The notes: generated by a model from the sequence alone, not told the origin. A DNA stretch of 64,000 nucleotides from Actinobacteria bacterium 69-20 (GCA_001897425.1 MKSW01000027.1:48499-112498); one strand, 5' to 3'. Positions 38,518 to 48,827 are shown, numbered from the stretch's first letter. Made by a program: numbers and translations.

Positions 38518-39339
38518 TCAGTCCTTCAGTCCGGTCGTGGCGATTCCGCGCACGAGGGCGCGCTGGCAGAACAGGAAGACGACGATGCTGGGCACCGTTG
38601 CGGTCAGTGTGCCGGCCATGAGGTAGTTCCAGCTCGTCCCGTAGCGGCCGACGAATGCCGCCAGGCCGATCTGGATGGTTCGCGAACCGTCCGTATTGGT
38701 GACGAGCAACGGCCACAGGAAATCGTTCCAGGCGAACAGGAAGCTGAAGATCGCCAGGGTGGCGAACGCGGGTTTGCTTAAGGGAGCGACGATCCGGAAG
38801 AACACGCCGGCGCGGCTGCACCCGTCGATGCGGGCGGCGTCGTCGAGTTCGGCGGGCAAGGAGACGAAGTACTGGCGCAGCAGGATGATGCCGAACACGT
38901 CGGCGAGACGTGGCACGATCAGCGCGGCGTAGCTGTCGATCCAGCCGAGGTCCGCGACGATCGAGTAGGCGGGGATGATCGTCACGAATGTCGGCACCAT
39001 CAAAGCGGCCAGCAGGATGACGAAAATGCTGCGCCGGAACGGGAACTCGAGGCGTGCGAACGCGTAGGCGGCGAGCGCGTCGCACACCACATGGCCGGCG
39101 ACGATGCCGATCATCATGATGATGCTATTGAGGTAGTACTGCCCGAACGGCGCCGCTGTCCAGGCGCGAGCGTAGTTCTCCCAATGCCACGCCGTGGGGA
39201 AAACCGATGTGTTCGTGTAGGTTTCGGCGCGCGTCTGCAGGGACGTGGTGAACATCCACAAGAACGGCACGATCACGAACGCCGCGCCCGCGAGCAGGAC
39301 GAGATGGCGTGCCAGGCTCGACATCGTTCGCGCCGTCAT
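38518..39339 (-). CDS. Carbohydrate ABC permease (MalG-like)
   Basis: EAA-type DAARIDGCSRAGVFFRIVAPLSKPAFATLAIFSFLFAWNDFLWPL. Confidence 0.93.
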   Translation of the reverse strand: MTARTMSSLARHLVLLAGAAFVIVPFLWMFTTSLQTRAETYTNTSVFPTAWHWENYARAWTAAPFGQYYLNSIIMMIGIVAGHVVCDALAAYAFARLEFPFRRSIFVILLAALMVPTFVTIIPAYSIVADLGWIDSYAALIVPRLADVFGIILLRQYFVSLPAELDDAARIDGCSRAGVFFRIVAPLSKPAFATLAIFSFLFAWNDFLWPLLVTNTDGSRTIQIGLAAFVGRYGTSWNYLMAGTLTATVPSIVVFLFCQRALVRGIATTGLKD

Positions 39340-40310
39340 GGCCGTTCCTTGCTGGAACCGTTGACGCGGCCGGAACCGTTCGCGCGCCACTGGACGAGCG
39401 TGATGCCCAGCACCAGGATCAACGTCACAAACGCGATCGCGGTGCCGTATCCGAAGTCGCCGAGGCGAAACGCGGTGCGGTACATGAACATTCCCAGGAC
39501 GTCGGTTCCGCCGCGCGGCCCACCGCCGGTGAGTACGTAGACCAGATCGAAGGCCTGGAAGCTGGTGATGAGTGCCTGGATGACGACGAAGAACGTCATC
39601 GGGGCGAGCAGCGGCACGGTGACGAACCGGATGCGCTGCCACAGGGATGCGCCGTCCAATTGGGCTGCCTCGTAGACGCTGGTCGGGAGGGCTTGCAGAG
39701 CCGTCAGGTACAAGATCGCGTTGAACCCGATGTTCTTCCACACGGTCAGCAAGGTGAGCGCGCCGAGCGCCAACCAGCGCTGCTGCAACCAGTCCGGGCC
39801 CGCGATGCCGACCTGGCCGAGCAGGGCATTGACGAATCCGGCCGGGTCGAGCATGTATTTCCACACGATCGCCGCGGCCACGGACGACGTCACAGCCGGC
39901 AGAAAATAGACGGTGCGGTAGAAGCCGCGTCCGCGCAGCGGCGCATCCAGCAGCAGCGCGATCGCGAGCCCGGTCACCACGGAGAGCACGCACACGCCGG
40001 CCGCGTAGGCCAGGGTGACGGCGAGACTGTTCCAGAACTCCGGGTCGTGCGCCAGGCGGAGGTAGTTCGCAAGTCCCACAAACGGTTTCGTCGGTGCGAA
40101 TCCGTTCCACGAGGTGAGGCTCACATACCCGGCGTCGATGATCGGGTAGAGCACGAACACGCCGAGCACGACGGCCGCGGGGGCGAGGAACACGAACGCG
40201 GTGAGCGTCTGCTCCCGGTCCCACCTGCGCGGACGCCCCGCGCGTACGGCGGAACCGCCCGAGGGCGCTGTCCCCGGACGGTTCCGCCGTGCTGTGGACG
40301 CGATCGTCAC
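39336..40310 (-). CDS. Sugar ABC permease (MalF-like)
   Basis: YEAAQLDGASLWQRIRFVTVPLLAPMTFFV; GTG start chosen to avoid overlap with 40315. Confidence 0.9.
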   Translation of the reverse strand: MTIASTARRNRPGTAPSGGSAVRAGRPRRWDREQTLTAFVFLAPAAVVLGVFVLYPIIDAGYVSLTSWNGFAPTKPFVGLANYLRLAHDPEFWNSLAVTLAYAAGVCVLSVVTGLAIALLLDAPLRGRGFYRTVYFLPAVTSSVAAAIVWKYMLDPAGFVNALLGQVGIAGPDWLQQRWLALGALTLLTVWKNIGFNAILYLTALQALPTSVYEAAQLDGASLWQRIRFVTVPLLAPMTFFVVIQALITSFQAFDLVYVLTGGGPRGGTDVLGMFMYRTAFRLGDFGYGTAIAFVTLILVLGITLVQWRANGSGRVNGSSKERP

Positions 40311-40314
40311 GCGG

Positions 40315-41676
40315 TCAGCCGCCTGCGATGACGGCGTTGACGGCCTTCTCGGCATTGGCGAGTGCCGCGTCGACACTCACCTGGCCGGCGAACGCCTTCT
40401 CCATCTCCTTCGCGAACGCGAAGGAGATCTTCGGGTAGAGCGGCGTGTTCGGGCGGGCGTGCGCATCGGCCATCTGCTCGACGAACGGGCGAAGGCGCGG
40501 CTGCTTGGAATCGACCCAGCCGAGGTAGTCGCTGCCGGTGGCCACCGAGTTCAGCACCGGGAGCATGCCGGTGGCCTCGCTCCACTTGGTGACCTGCGTC
40601 GGGTTCAGGAACCACGTCAGGAAGTCCGCGGCGGCCTTGGCTTTCGCATCCGAATTGTTGAACACCATCGCCTGCTCGCCACCGAGGTTGGTGGCCGGTT
40701 TCCCGTCTGCCGGGTACGGGGCCTTCGCGACGCCGAAGTCGAACGGCGGGTCCGGTGCCCAGATTCCGACCATCCACGAGCCTTCCTGCGCGGAGCCGCC
40801 CTGACCCTTCTCGAACTCGCCCCACTTGCCGTAGGGGCTCGCTCCCGAGTTGATCAGATCCATCCAGAACTGCGCGGCCTTCTTACCTGCCGGCGTGTTG
40901 AACGCCGCCGCCGAGTTGTCCGGCGTGAGGAACTCGCCGCCGGCCTGCCACAGGTTGACCTGGAAGTTCCACGTCAGGCCCTCCCCGTTGTCGCCGGCCT
41001 GGGTGAACAGGTCGTATCCGGGCTTGCCGGTCTTCGCCAGGATCTGCTTCGCGTCGGCCTCGAGTTCCGCCCAGGTGGTGGGCGGCTTCTCCGGGTCGAG
41101 TCCGGCCTGTTTGAACAACGTCTTGTTGTACATGTATGCGAGGTTGTTCGCCGAGACGGGCACCGAGACCTGCTTCCCGTCGATCTTTCCGAACGAGGTG
41201 AGCGCCGGGTTGATGTCCTTCAGCGTGTCGGCGGGCATCAGACCGGACAGGTCGGCCAGCGTGCCGATCTGGTTGATCTGCGGGACCCACACGAGGTCGC
41301 CGATCGCGATGTCGGGCAGCGTCTTCGACGTGGCCGAGGCCCGCAGTTTCGTCAGGAAGTCGGCGTTCGGCACATTCGACGTAGTGACGGTGACGTTCGA
41401 TTGCGACGCGTTGTACTCCTTGACCATCGCGTCGAAGGTATCGGCGTTGGCGCCGTCCCAGTAATGCCACACGGTCACGTCGACGTGCTCGGCGGGCGCA
41501 TCCGAGCTGGAGCTGCCGGGGTTACTCGAGCCGCTCCCGCCCGCGGGCGAGCTACTCGAATTCGAGTCCTTGGCCGTCGACGATCCGGCTGCGCCGTTCG
41601 TCGATGAGGCGCAGCCCGTGACGGCGAGGATCCCCGCCATCACGACGGCGCCCACGGTACGTGCTTTCCAGTGCAT
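40315..41676 (-). CDS. Extracellular sugar-binding lipoprotein (MalE-like)
   Basis: Lipobox-like AVTGCASS; VTVWHYWDGANADTFDAMVKEYNASQSNV. Confidence 0.92.
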   Translation of the reverse strand: MHWKARTVGAVVMAGILAVTGCASSTNGAAGSSTAKDSNSSSSPAGGSGSSNPGSSSSDAPAEHVDVTVWHYWDGANADTFDAMVKEYNASQSNVTVTTSNVPNADFLTKLRASATSKTLPDIAIGDLVWVPQINQIGTLADLSGLMPADTLKDINPALTSFGKIDGKQVSVPVSANNLAYMYNKTLFKQAGLDPEKPPTTWAELEADAKQILAKTGKPGYDLFTQAGDNGEGLTWNFQVNLWQAGGEFLTPDNSAAAFNTPAGKKAAQFWMDLINSGASPYGKWGEFEKGQGGSAQEGSWMVGIWAPDPPFDFGVAKAPYPADGKPATNLGGEQAMVFNNSDAKAKAAADFLTWFLNPTQVTKWSEATGMLPVLNSVATGSDYLGWVDSKQPRLRPFVEQMADAHARPNTPLYPKISFAFAKEMEKAFAGQVSVDAALANAEKAVNAVIAGG

Positions 41677-41735
41677 CGTTACTCCCTACTGTGTCGGTGA
41701 CGTCGTGACGTCGATGGGCGGGGTGGAGATGTCGT

Positions 41736-43421
41736 TCACGATCGGCGGAACCAGGCCGCACTGTCCGGCGAAAGCGTCCGTCCGTCGGTGTGCTGGGCCG
41801 TACACACGACGGGATCGCCGAGATTCCATTCGGTGGGAATGAGACATGCGGTGCTGCCCATGTTCACGACGCAGGAGGCATCGCCACGGCGGAACGCCAG
41901 GACTCCGTCATCGGCGTCGATCCACTGCAAGTGCGCCGCTCCCGCGAACAGGTCCCGCCGAACCGTCAGCAGTCGGCGGTAGATGGCCAGCGTGGAGTTC
42001 TCATCTCGTTTTTGTGCGTCGCGTGCGAAGGGCGCGAACCAGGGCGGCTGGGGCAACCACGGTTCGGCCGCCGCGGTCGGCGGGCTGAAGCCGAGTGCGC
42101 GCCCGGGTGCACTCCATGGGAGCGGCACGCGACAGCCATCCCGGCCCAGTTCCGCGCCGCTCGACCGGTGCCAGATCGGATCCTGCCGCGAAGCATCGGG
42201 CAGGTCCAGGGCCTCCGGCAGCCCGAGCTCCTCGCCCTGATACAGGTAGGCCGTGCCGGGCAGCGCCAGCAGGAGTGCGGCGGCGGCAGTGGCGCGGCGA
42301 ACCCCGAGATCGACATCGACCGGGCCGGTCCGGCGTGCCGCCGAGATCATGTCCGACGGGTCCGGTGTGTCAAGGATCTGGGTCTGGCCGTAGCGAGTCA
42401 CCGCGCGGTGCACGTCGTGATTCGACAGCGCCCACGCTGGCGCAGGCCCGGCCGTGGCGAGGCCTCGGTTGATCGCGGCCCGCATGTGCGCTGCGCTCCA
42501 CGGCTGGACCAACAGGTCGAACCAGAACGCCTGATGGAGCTCGTCCGGACGGATGTATGCGGCCAGCCGGTCGGGGGACGGCACCCATATTTCGCCGACG
42601 AAATACCGCGGCTCCGGGTAGGAGTCGCCGACGCGTCGCCACGACCGGTAGATGTCGTGCACCTCCGGCTGATCCCACATGGCGACGTTGTGTCCCCGCG
42701 TGCCGTCGTCGTCGATCGGCTGGTCGGGCAGGCCCGCGGCCTTGATGTGTCCGTGTGCCACATCGATCCGGAACCCGTCGACCCCGCGGGCGAACCAGAA
42801 GCGCAAGATGTCCTCGAAGTAGCGGGCCACCGCGGGGTTTCGCCAGTTCAGGTCCGGCTGGCCAGGGTCGAACGAGTGCAGGTACCACTGGTTTCCCGCG
42901 CCGCCGGCCCGATCTTCCCGGGTCCACGCCGGGCCGCCGAAGACACTGAGCCAATTGTTCGGCGGGCGGTCCCCGTCCTCGCCTCGGCCGTCGCGGAACA
43001 GGAATCGGTCCCGTTCGGCGCTGCCAGGTTCGCTGGTGAGAGCGCGCCGGAACCACTCGTGCTGATCTGAGCAGTGGTTCGCGACCAGGTCCATCAGGAC
43101 GCGTAGTCCGACATCGTGGGCGCGCCGAACCATCTCGTCGAATTCGGCCATGGTGCCGTAGCTGGGATCGATCGCCGTGTAGTCGGCGATGTCGTATCCG
43201 TGATCACGCTGCGGCGATACGTAGCAGGGGTTCAGCCAGATCGCGTCACAACCGAGGTCCGCGATTTCGTCCAGGCTTGCGGTCAAGCCGGCAAGATCGC
43301 CGATGCCGTCACCGTTTCCGTCGCGGAAGGACCGGAGGTACACCTGGTAGACGACGGCACTCTCCCACGCGAAGGCAGTCCGCGAGTCCGTGTGCGGTCG
43401 GACCTCTTCAGCTGTTGTCAC
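41736..43421 (-). CDS. GH13 alpha-glucosidase
   Basis: AVVYQVYLRSFRDGNGDGIGDLAGL, LMDLVANHCSDQHEWF, GFRIDVAHG, YLYQGEELGLPE. Confidence 0.95.
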   Translation of the reverse strand: MTTAEEVRPHTDSRTAFAWESAVVYQVYLRSFRDGNGDGIGDLAGLTASLDEIADLGCDAIWLNPCYVSPQRDHGYDIADYTAIDPSYGTMAEFDEMVRRAHDVGLRVLMDLVANHCSDQHEWFRRALTSEPGSAERDRFLFRDGRGEDGDRPPNNWLSVFGGPAWTREDRAGGAGNQWYLHSFDPGQPDLNWRNPAVARYFEDILRFWFARGVDGFRIDVAHGHIKAAGLPDQPIDDDGTRGHNVAMWDQPEVHDIYRSWRRVGDSYPEPRYFVGEIWVPSPDRLAAYIRPDELHQAFWFDLLVQPWSAAHMRAAINRGLATAGPAPAWALSNHDVHRAVTRYGQTQILDTPDPSDMISAARRTGPVDVDLGVRRATAAAALLLALPGTAYLYQGEELGLPEALDLPDASRQDPIWHRSSGAELGRDGCRVPLPWSAPGRALGFSPPTAAAEPWLPQPPWFAPFARDAQKRDENSTLAIYRRLLTVRRDLFAGAAHLQWIDADDGVLAFRRGDASCVVNMGSTACLIPTEWNLGDPVVCTAQHTDGRTLSPDSAAWFRRS

Positions 43422-43701
43422 GTGGGCGCATCCCTCTCCGTGCTGGGCGGTGTCGGCCCGTTTGGTGACCTGCAGGCGCCGGGGGACGACGTTTCTCGCC
43501 CTGGCTTACGTGTTTACTAGACCGATCCAATAGCGCGTCGAACCGGCTGTCAAGACTCGGTCGGTTACGGATGTATAACGCTTCGCGGGGGCCGGCGGCG
43601 ACCTGCACGGCTCTGCACCAAGGTCGCCAACCGGCGTTGTTATGGTGCGGTAGGCCACGTCGGCCTCACGCCCCGCCGTGGCATCTCTCTGGGGAGTTTC
43701 G

Positions 43702-44757
43702 GTGATATCTGATCCATCGGCACCTACGGACACGATTCCGCTCATCGTGGACGTCGATACCGGCATCGATGATTCTCTGGCCTTGCTGTATCTCATGGCG
43801 AGCCCAGAGGCGGACATTCTGGCGATCACCTGCACGGCGGGAAATGTGCCCGCTCGGCAAGTGGCGACCAATAACCTGGCCTGGCTGGACCTCTGCGCCT
43901 ACCGCGACGTGGAGGTCGCGATCGGCGCCGAAGTCCCGATCGTCCAGCCGTTGATGACGACGGAAGAAACGCACGGTCCGCAGGGCATCGGATACGCCGA
44001 ACTGCCGGCGCCGAACCGGCCGCTGTCGACGCGCCACGCGACCGCGGTCTGGTGCAGTCTGGCTCGTAGCCGCCCGGGGGAGATCACCGGGTTGGTCACG
44101 GGCCCGCTCACCAATCTTGCGCTCGCGATCAAGCTCGACCCCGAGCTTCCGCGTCTTCTCAAGCGGCTGGTGGTGATGGGCGGGGCGTTCAATCACGCGG
44201 GAAATACCCGCCCGACGACCGAGTGGAACATCGCCGTCGACCCCGATGCGGCGAAGATCGTCTTCGATGCGTTCTCCGGGCTCCCCGCGGATCGGCGTCC
44301 GATCATCTGCGCGCTGGACGTCACCGAACGCATCGAGATGACGCCGGAGCACGTGGCCGAACTCGCCCGAGTGGCCGGAAGCGTACCCGCCGAGGTCATC
44401 AGCCGCGAGGATCCGGCGGGCACCCGATCCTCCGCATCGAATCGCGTGGTTCGGCACCTTTCGGACGCGGTGCGCTTCTACATGGAGTTCCATGCGTCCC
44501 ACGACCAGGGATTCCTGGCACACATGCACGATCCGTTCGCGGCGGCCGTCGCGCTGGACGCGAGTCTGGCCGAGTTCATGGCGGCTACCGTGGATGTCGA
44601 GATCGATGGGACATTGACTCGCGGCCAAACGGTCGCCGACTGGCGCGGGATGTGGGGTCGGCCGCCGAACGTGGATGTCGTCATCAATACCGACCCGGCC
44701 GAATTCTTTCGTCGGCTGATCGATCGCGTCGGGCCCTATGCCCGCGCCGTTGGCTGA
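43702..44757 (+). CDS. Nucleoside hydrolase
   Basis: PLIVDVDTGIDDSLALLYLMASPEADILAITCTAGNV, TGPLTNLALAIKLDPEL, EWNIAVDPDAAKIVF. Confidence 0.95.
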   Translation: MISDPSAPTDTIPLIVDVDTGIDDSLALLYLMASPEADILAITCTAGNVPARQVATNNLAWLDLCAYRDVEVAIGAEVPIVQPLMTTEETHGPQGIGYAELPAPNRPLSTRHATAVWCSLARSRPGEITGLVTGPLTNLALAIKLDPELPRLLKRLVVMGGAFNHAGNTRPTTEWNIAVDPDAAKIVFDAFSGLPADRRPIICALDVTERIEMTPEHVAELARVAGSVPAEVISREDPAGTRSSASNRVVRHLSDAVRFYMEFHASHDQGFLAHMHDPFAAAVALDASLAEFMAATVDVEIDGTLTRGQTVADWRGMWGRPPNVDVVINTDPAEFFRRLIDRVGPYARAVG

Positions 44758-44818
44758 CCGCGCCGGCCGTTCCGTTCTCGTTCGCACTCGACCCGTGACC
44801 TGGCCACAGGAGGCCGCG

Positions 44819-45649
44819 ATGCCACATTCGACCAACGGCGCCGACTCTCGCCGTGCCCGTCACATCGCACTCGTCATTCTCGGGGCGCTGATCGTCGTCG
44901 CGACCTATCTCTATCTCGTGGTCTGGCGGCCGACCGAGATCGCTCACACGAGCACCGGTCGCGCGTCACTGATAGCCATCGGTGGTTACGTGATCGGCGC
45001 CGTCTTGCTCGCGGTCGGGTCGATCCACCGGTTGCCGACGACCACCGTGGCGCTGATCCCGGTCGCGATCGCGTTGAATATCGTTGTGGGACAGATCGTC
45101 TCGGTCATCGGACTACCGGTGTACCTGGATTCGATCGGCACGGTGCTCGTCTCGGTGCTGGCCGGGCCGGCGGCAGGCGTGGTGACCGGCATCCTGACCA
45201 ACGTGATCTGGGGTCTCACGCTGAGCCCGATCGCGTTGCCGTTCGCGGTCGTGCAGGTGGTGATCGGCATCTTCGCCGGTACCGCGGCGCGGTGGGGGAT
45301 GTTCCGGCGTGTCTACACCGCACCCCTCGCCGGGCTCGTCACCGGCGTGGTCGCCGCCATGGTGTCCGCGCCGATCGCGGCGTTCGTGTTCGGCGGCGCG
45401 ACCGGCGGCGGAGCAGGAGCGATCGTCGGGGCGTTCCAGGCGATGGGCCAATCCCTGCTGGGCGCAACCACGCTGCAGGGGCTGCTGTCCGACCCGGTGG
45501 ACAAGGCGATCACCTTCACCGTGGTGGCGCTGCTGCTCATCGCGCTGCCTGCCCGATTCCTGCAGCGGTTCCCGTTCGCCCGTGCGCATCGCGTCTTCGG
45601 GCGGACCGGGCCGAAGGCGGCGCAGACCGCCTTAGCACGCGAGGGCTGA
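44819..45649 (+). CDS. ECF transporter S component
   Basis: TM-rich; YLDSIGTVLVSVLAGPAAGVVTGILTNVIWGL; next to EcfT and two EcfA. Confidence 0.85.
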   Translation: MPHSTNGADSRRARHIALVILGALIVVATYLYLVVWRPTEIAHTSTGRASLIAIGGYVIGAVLLAVGSIHRLPTTTVALIPVAIALNIVVGQIVSVIGLPVYLDSIGTVLVSVLAGPAAGVVTGILTNVIWGLTLSPIALPFAVVQVVIGIFAGTAARWGMFRRVYTAPLAGLVTGVVAAMVSAPIAAFVFGGATGGGAGAIVGAFQAMGQSLLGATTLQGLLSDPVDKAITFTVVALLLIALPARFLQRFPFARAHRVFGRTGPKAAQTALAREG

Positions 45650-45654
45650 CGGCA

Positions 45655-46434
45655 ATGTCCTCGACCGTCTACGTCGACCGCGGCTCTCCGGTACATCGGC
45701 TCAACCCCATGACGAAATTGGTTGCGATGCTCTGCGTCATCGTGATCGTTTTCGCCCTGCCGGTGTGGTGGGTATCGGGTCTCGTCCTCGCTGTCGCGAT
45801 CATTCCGGTCGCCGTCATATCCCGATGCGGCAGGACGCTGTCCCGAATCAGCGCCACGATACTGCTGCCCATCCTCGTCGTCCTGTTCGTGGTGCAGGGC
45901 TTGACGTTTCCCGGCGGGAAGACAGCGCTCGTCAGCTGGGGCGTGTTCACGGTCACCAGCGAGGGCCTGCACTTCGCGCTGGGCATCGGCCTGCGCCTCG
46001 TGTGCCTGGTGCTCGCGTCGGTGCTGCTCGTCCTCACCACCCATCCTGGTGACTTGATGAGCGCCCTCACCGCGCGGGGGATGTCACCGAAGTTCGGCTA
46101 CATCATCAGCTCGACGCTGCAGTTGATCCCGGCGTTCCGCGACCGTGCGAACGCGATCCTGCTCGCCCAGCAGGCCCGGGGACTGTCGGTGAAGGGCAGC
46201 CCGCTGCGACGGATCAAAATCATGATGCCGCTACTCGGGCCGCTGATCCTCGGAATGTTCACGGACGTGGAAGACAGATCGACCGCCATGGAAGCGCGCG
46301 GATTCGGGTCGACGGCCCGACGGACATCACTGGTCCCGGTGCCTGATTCGAGCGTGCAGCGGGTGTCGCGCTGGGTGATGCCTGCGGTGTCACTCGCGGT
46401 GATCGTGGTGCCGTTCGCGACGGGGGCATTGTGA
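45655..46434 (+). CDS. ECF transporter T component (EcfT)
   Basis: VHRLNPMTKLVAMLCVIVIVF, MEARGF-type motif (STAMEARGFGSTARRTS). Confidence 0.9.
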   Translation: MSSTVYVDRGSPVHRLNPMTKLVAMLCVIVIVFALPVWWVSGLVLAVAIIPVAVISRCGRTLSRISATILLPILVVLFVVQGLTFPGGKTALVSWGVFTVTSEGLHFALGIGLRLVCLVLASVLLVLTTHPGDLMSALTARGMSPKFGYIISSTLQLIPAFRDRANAILLAQQARGLSVKGSPLRRIKIMMPLLGPLILGMFTDVEDRSTAMEARGFGSTARRTSLVPVPDSSVQRVSRWVMPAVSLAVIVVPFATGAL

Positions 46435-47282
46435 TTCGGCTGGACGGAGTGTCGTATGCGTACCCGGACGCTGTTCGTCCTGTGCTGGAGAATGTGAGCC
46501 TCGACATCGGTCGCGGAGCTATTGCCGGAATACTCGGGGCGTCGGGAGCGGGGAAGACGACGCTGGCGAAGATCATGGCGGGCTTCATCCCCGCTGTCGA
46601 CGGCGGCGAGTTGAGCGGGACCGTGTCGGTCGACGGACAAGGCATGGGCGACCTGCCGCTGGCCGAGGCGGTGTCCCGTGTCGGGCTGGTGATCCAGAAT
46701 CCGTTCAACCAAATCTCGGGCGCCCGCTATACGGTTCGCGAGGAGATCGCGTTCGGCTTGGAGAATTTCGGTGTCGCACGGCCCGAAATGCAAGGCCGGG
46801 TCGACGAAGTCGCCGAGCTGCTGAATCTCGGACCGCTGCTCGATCGCTCCCCGTACGAGTTATCCGGCGGCCAGCAGCAACTCGTCGCGATCGCCTCGAT
46901 GATCGTGCTTCGAACACCGGTCCTCGTGATGGATGAACCGACATCGCAACTGGATCCGGCGGGCACACGAATGGTGTTCGACGTGCTGTCGACACTGCGC
47001 GGCACCGGGATCACGGTCGTCATCTTCGAGCACAAGCTCGAGTTGCTGCACCAGCACGCGGATGCGCTGTACGTGCTCGCCGACCGGTCGATCGTCGCCG
47101 CCGGAGACCCGACCGACATCCTCGCCGACGCGCGATTGGCCGAGTGGCACATCGGCTCGACGCGGTACACGCGGGCCGCGCGCGCGGCCCAGGATCGGGG
47201 GTTGCTGGCCGGGTTGCAGCACCTGCCGGTGTCCCTGGAGCAGGCGGTCGCGGTTTTCGCGGATGACGGCGGTGCGCGATGA
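46431..47282 (+). CDS. ECF transporter ATPase 1
   Basis: ASGAGKTTL, QNPFNQ, LSGGQQQLVAIASMI, MDEPTSQLDP. Confidence 0.92.
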   Translation: MIRLDGVSYAYPDAVRPVLENVSLDIGRGAIAGILGASGAGKTTLAKIMAGFIPAVDGGELSGTVSVDGQGMGDLPLAEAVSRVGLVIQNPFNQISGARYTVREEIAFGLENFGVARPEMQGRVDEVAELLNLGPLLDRSPYELSGGQQQLVAIASMIVLRTPVLVMDEPTSQLDPAGTRMVFDVLSTLRGTGITVVIFEHKLELLHQHADALYVLADRSIVAAGDPTDILADARLAEWHIGSTRYTRAARAAQDRGLLAGLQHLPVSLEQAVAVFADDGGAR

Positions 47283-48106
47283 CCGGCATGCCACTGCGTT
47301 TCGAGGAGGTGCACTACCGCTATCCCGCCGGAGTCGAAGCGATACGCGGCGTTTCACTCGCGATTGAGCCCGGCGAACGCGTGGCGATCGTCGGCCAGAA
47401 CGGCGCCGGTAAGACGACGTTGGTGCGTCATCTCAACGGCATTTTGAAGCCGACGGTGGGGGCGGTTCACGTCGGCGACTGGTTGACGGCGGACCATGAC
47501 ATCGCGGAACTGGCCGCGCGCGTGGGATACGTCTTCCAGAACCCCGACGAACAGCTCTTCGCCCGGAGCGTTCAGGCCGATGTCGAATTCGGGCCGCGGA
47601 ACCTCGGCGTGGCGCCGGAGGAAACGACGCGGCGCGCCGAGCAGGCATTGGCGACGGTGGGTCTCGTCGAGCAGAGGAACGCGCACCCGCATCATCTCTC
47701 GCTCAGCGAACGCAAGCGCGTTGCGTTGGCAGGGGTCCTCGCGATGCACACCCCGATCGTTGTCCTCGACGAACCCACGACAGGGCAGGACGCGGCCGGT
47801 ATCGACATGGTCGGGACGGTGCTGGACACGCTCGCCGCCGACGGGCGCACAGTCATCGTCATCACCCACGACATGGACTTCTGCGCCGAACATTTTAGGC
47901 GCGTCGTAGTCATGACGAACGGGCAGATTCAAGCGGACGGGGACACGCGAACCATCTTCGGGCTGGAGGAGGCCTTGGCCGAGGCAGCCGTGGAGCCGCC
48001 ACAGCTCGTTCGCCTGTCTCAGCGGCTCGGATGGGAATATTCTCCGCTGAACACCGAAGAATTCGTCGAATACTGTGCGCGCCGCAGGTCGGAACGAATC
48101 GGGTGA
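47279..48106 (+). CDS. ECF transporter ATPase 2
   Basis: GQNGAGKTTLVRHLNGILKPT, QNPDEQLFARSV, LDEPTTGQD. Confidence 0.92.
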   Translation: MTGMPLRFEEVHYRYPAGVEAIRGVSLAIEPGERVAIVGQNGAGKTTLVRHLNGILKPTVGAVHVGDWLTADHDIAELAARVGYVFQNPDEQLFARSVQADVEFGPRNLGVAPEETTRRAEQALATVGLVEQRNAHPHHLSLSERKRVALAGVLAMHTPIVVLDEPTTGQDAAGIDMVGTVLDTLAADGRTVIVITHDMDFCAEHFRRVVVMTNGQIQADGDTRTIFGLEEALAEAAVEPPQLVRLSQRLGWEYSPLNTEEFVEYCARRRSERIG

Positions 48107-48150
48107 CTGAATGGGCCTAGCGGGCGTGGCGACGCTCCAGCCAGTGGGCA

Positions 48151-48227
48151 CGTCCGCCGACTCGTCGGCATGAGTATCGAGAGCGCGGGCGGGCTCAGGT
48201 CATTCGCGTCAGGCGCCGTCATACTCG
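48151..48227. repeat. 77-bp intergenic repeat, copy 1
   Basis: Ungapped 65/77 match with 59235..59311 by eye; ends CGTCATACTCG. Confidence 0.85.
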
Positions 48228-48278
48228 GTGAAGCGCAGTGATCCGGGGTGCGGAGGTCAGGCGGCCGAGATTCGGTGC

Positions 48279-48827
48279 TCAGCCGGCCGGGGTAGAGGCC
48301 ACGTCGACATGCACGCGGCCCCAGAGGATCAGCGTCACGCCGTCCACCAGCAGGTTGATACCGAGCAGGACGCCCAGCAGTGTAAACGTCGCCTGCACCG
48401 GGTTGAACAGCACGATCAGGCCCAGGACGATGCCGGCGATGCCGCTGACGACCAACATCCAGCGTCCCGGCACGGGTTGCACGCCCGCGATCAGGCGGAC
48501 GATCCCGGCGACCAGGAAGACCATGCCGGCCATCAGGGTGATCACGCCGGCGCCGGTCTCCGGGTGCCGCAGGATCATCAGGCCGAGCACGCCCACCAGC
48601 GCACCGGTGAGCAGCGTGGACCAGAAGCCCCCGCCCTTGCCGATCTTGAACAGCGAGGCGACTACGCCGACGATGCCCGTGATCAGCGCCATCCACCCGA
48701 GGAACAGGACAGTGACCACGGTCGCGATGACCACGTCCCCGAGTACGATCAGCCCGCCGATGATCAGCAGGATGCCCCACGCGATGTCGAAACCGGTGCG
48801 CCTGCGCTAGATCGAGATTTGCGTCAT
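48279..48827 (-). pseudogene. HdeD/DUF308-like membrane protein with in-frame TAG at codon 7
   Basis: ATG ACG CAA ATC TCG ATC TAG CGC AGG CGC ACC GGT TTC GAC ATC GCG TGG, continuing in frame into the intact ORF 48279..48734; may instead use an internal start. Confidence 0.65.

Noticed and set aside
40201-41607. 468-aa plus-strand ORF
   Set aside because: Antisense to the MalE-like gene; shadow composition.
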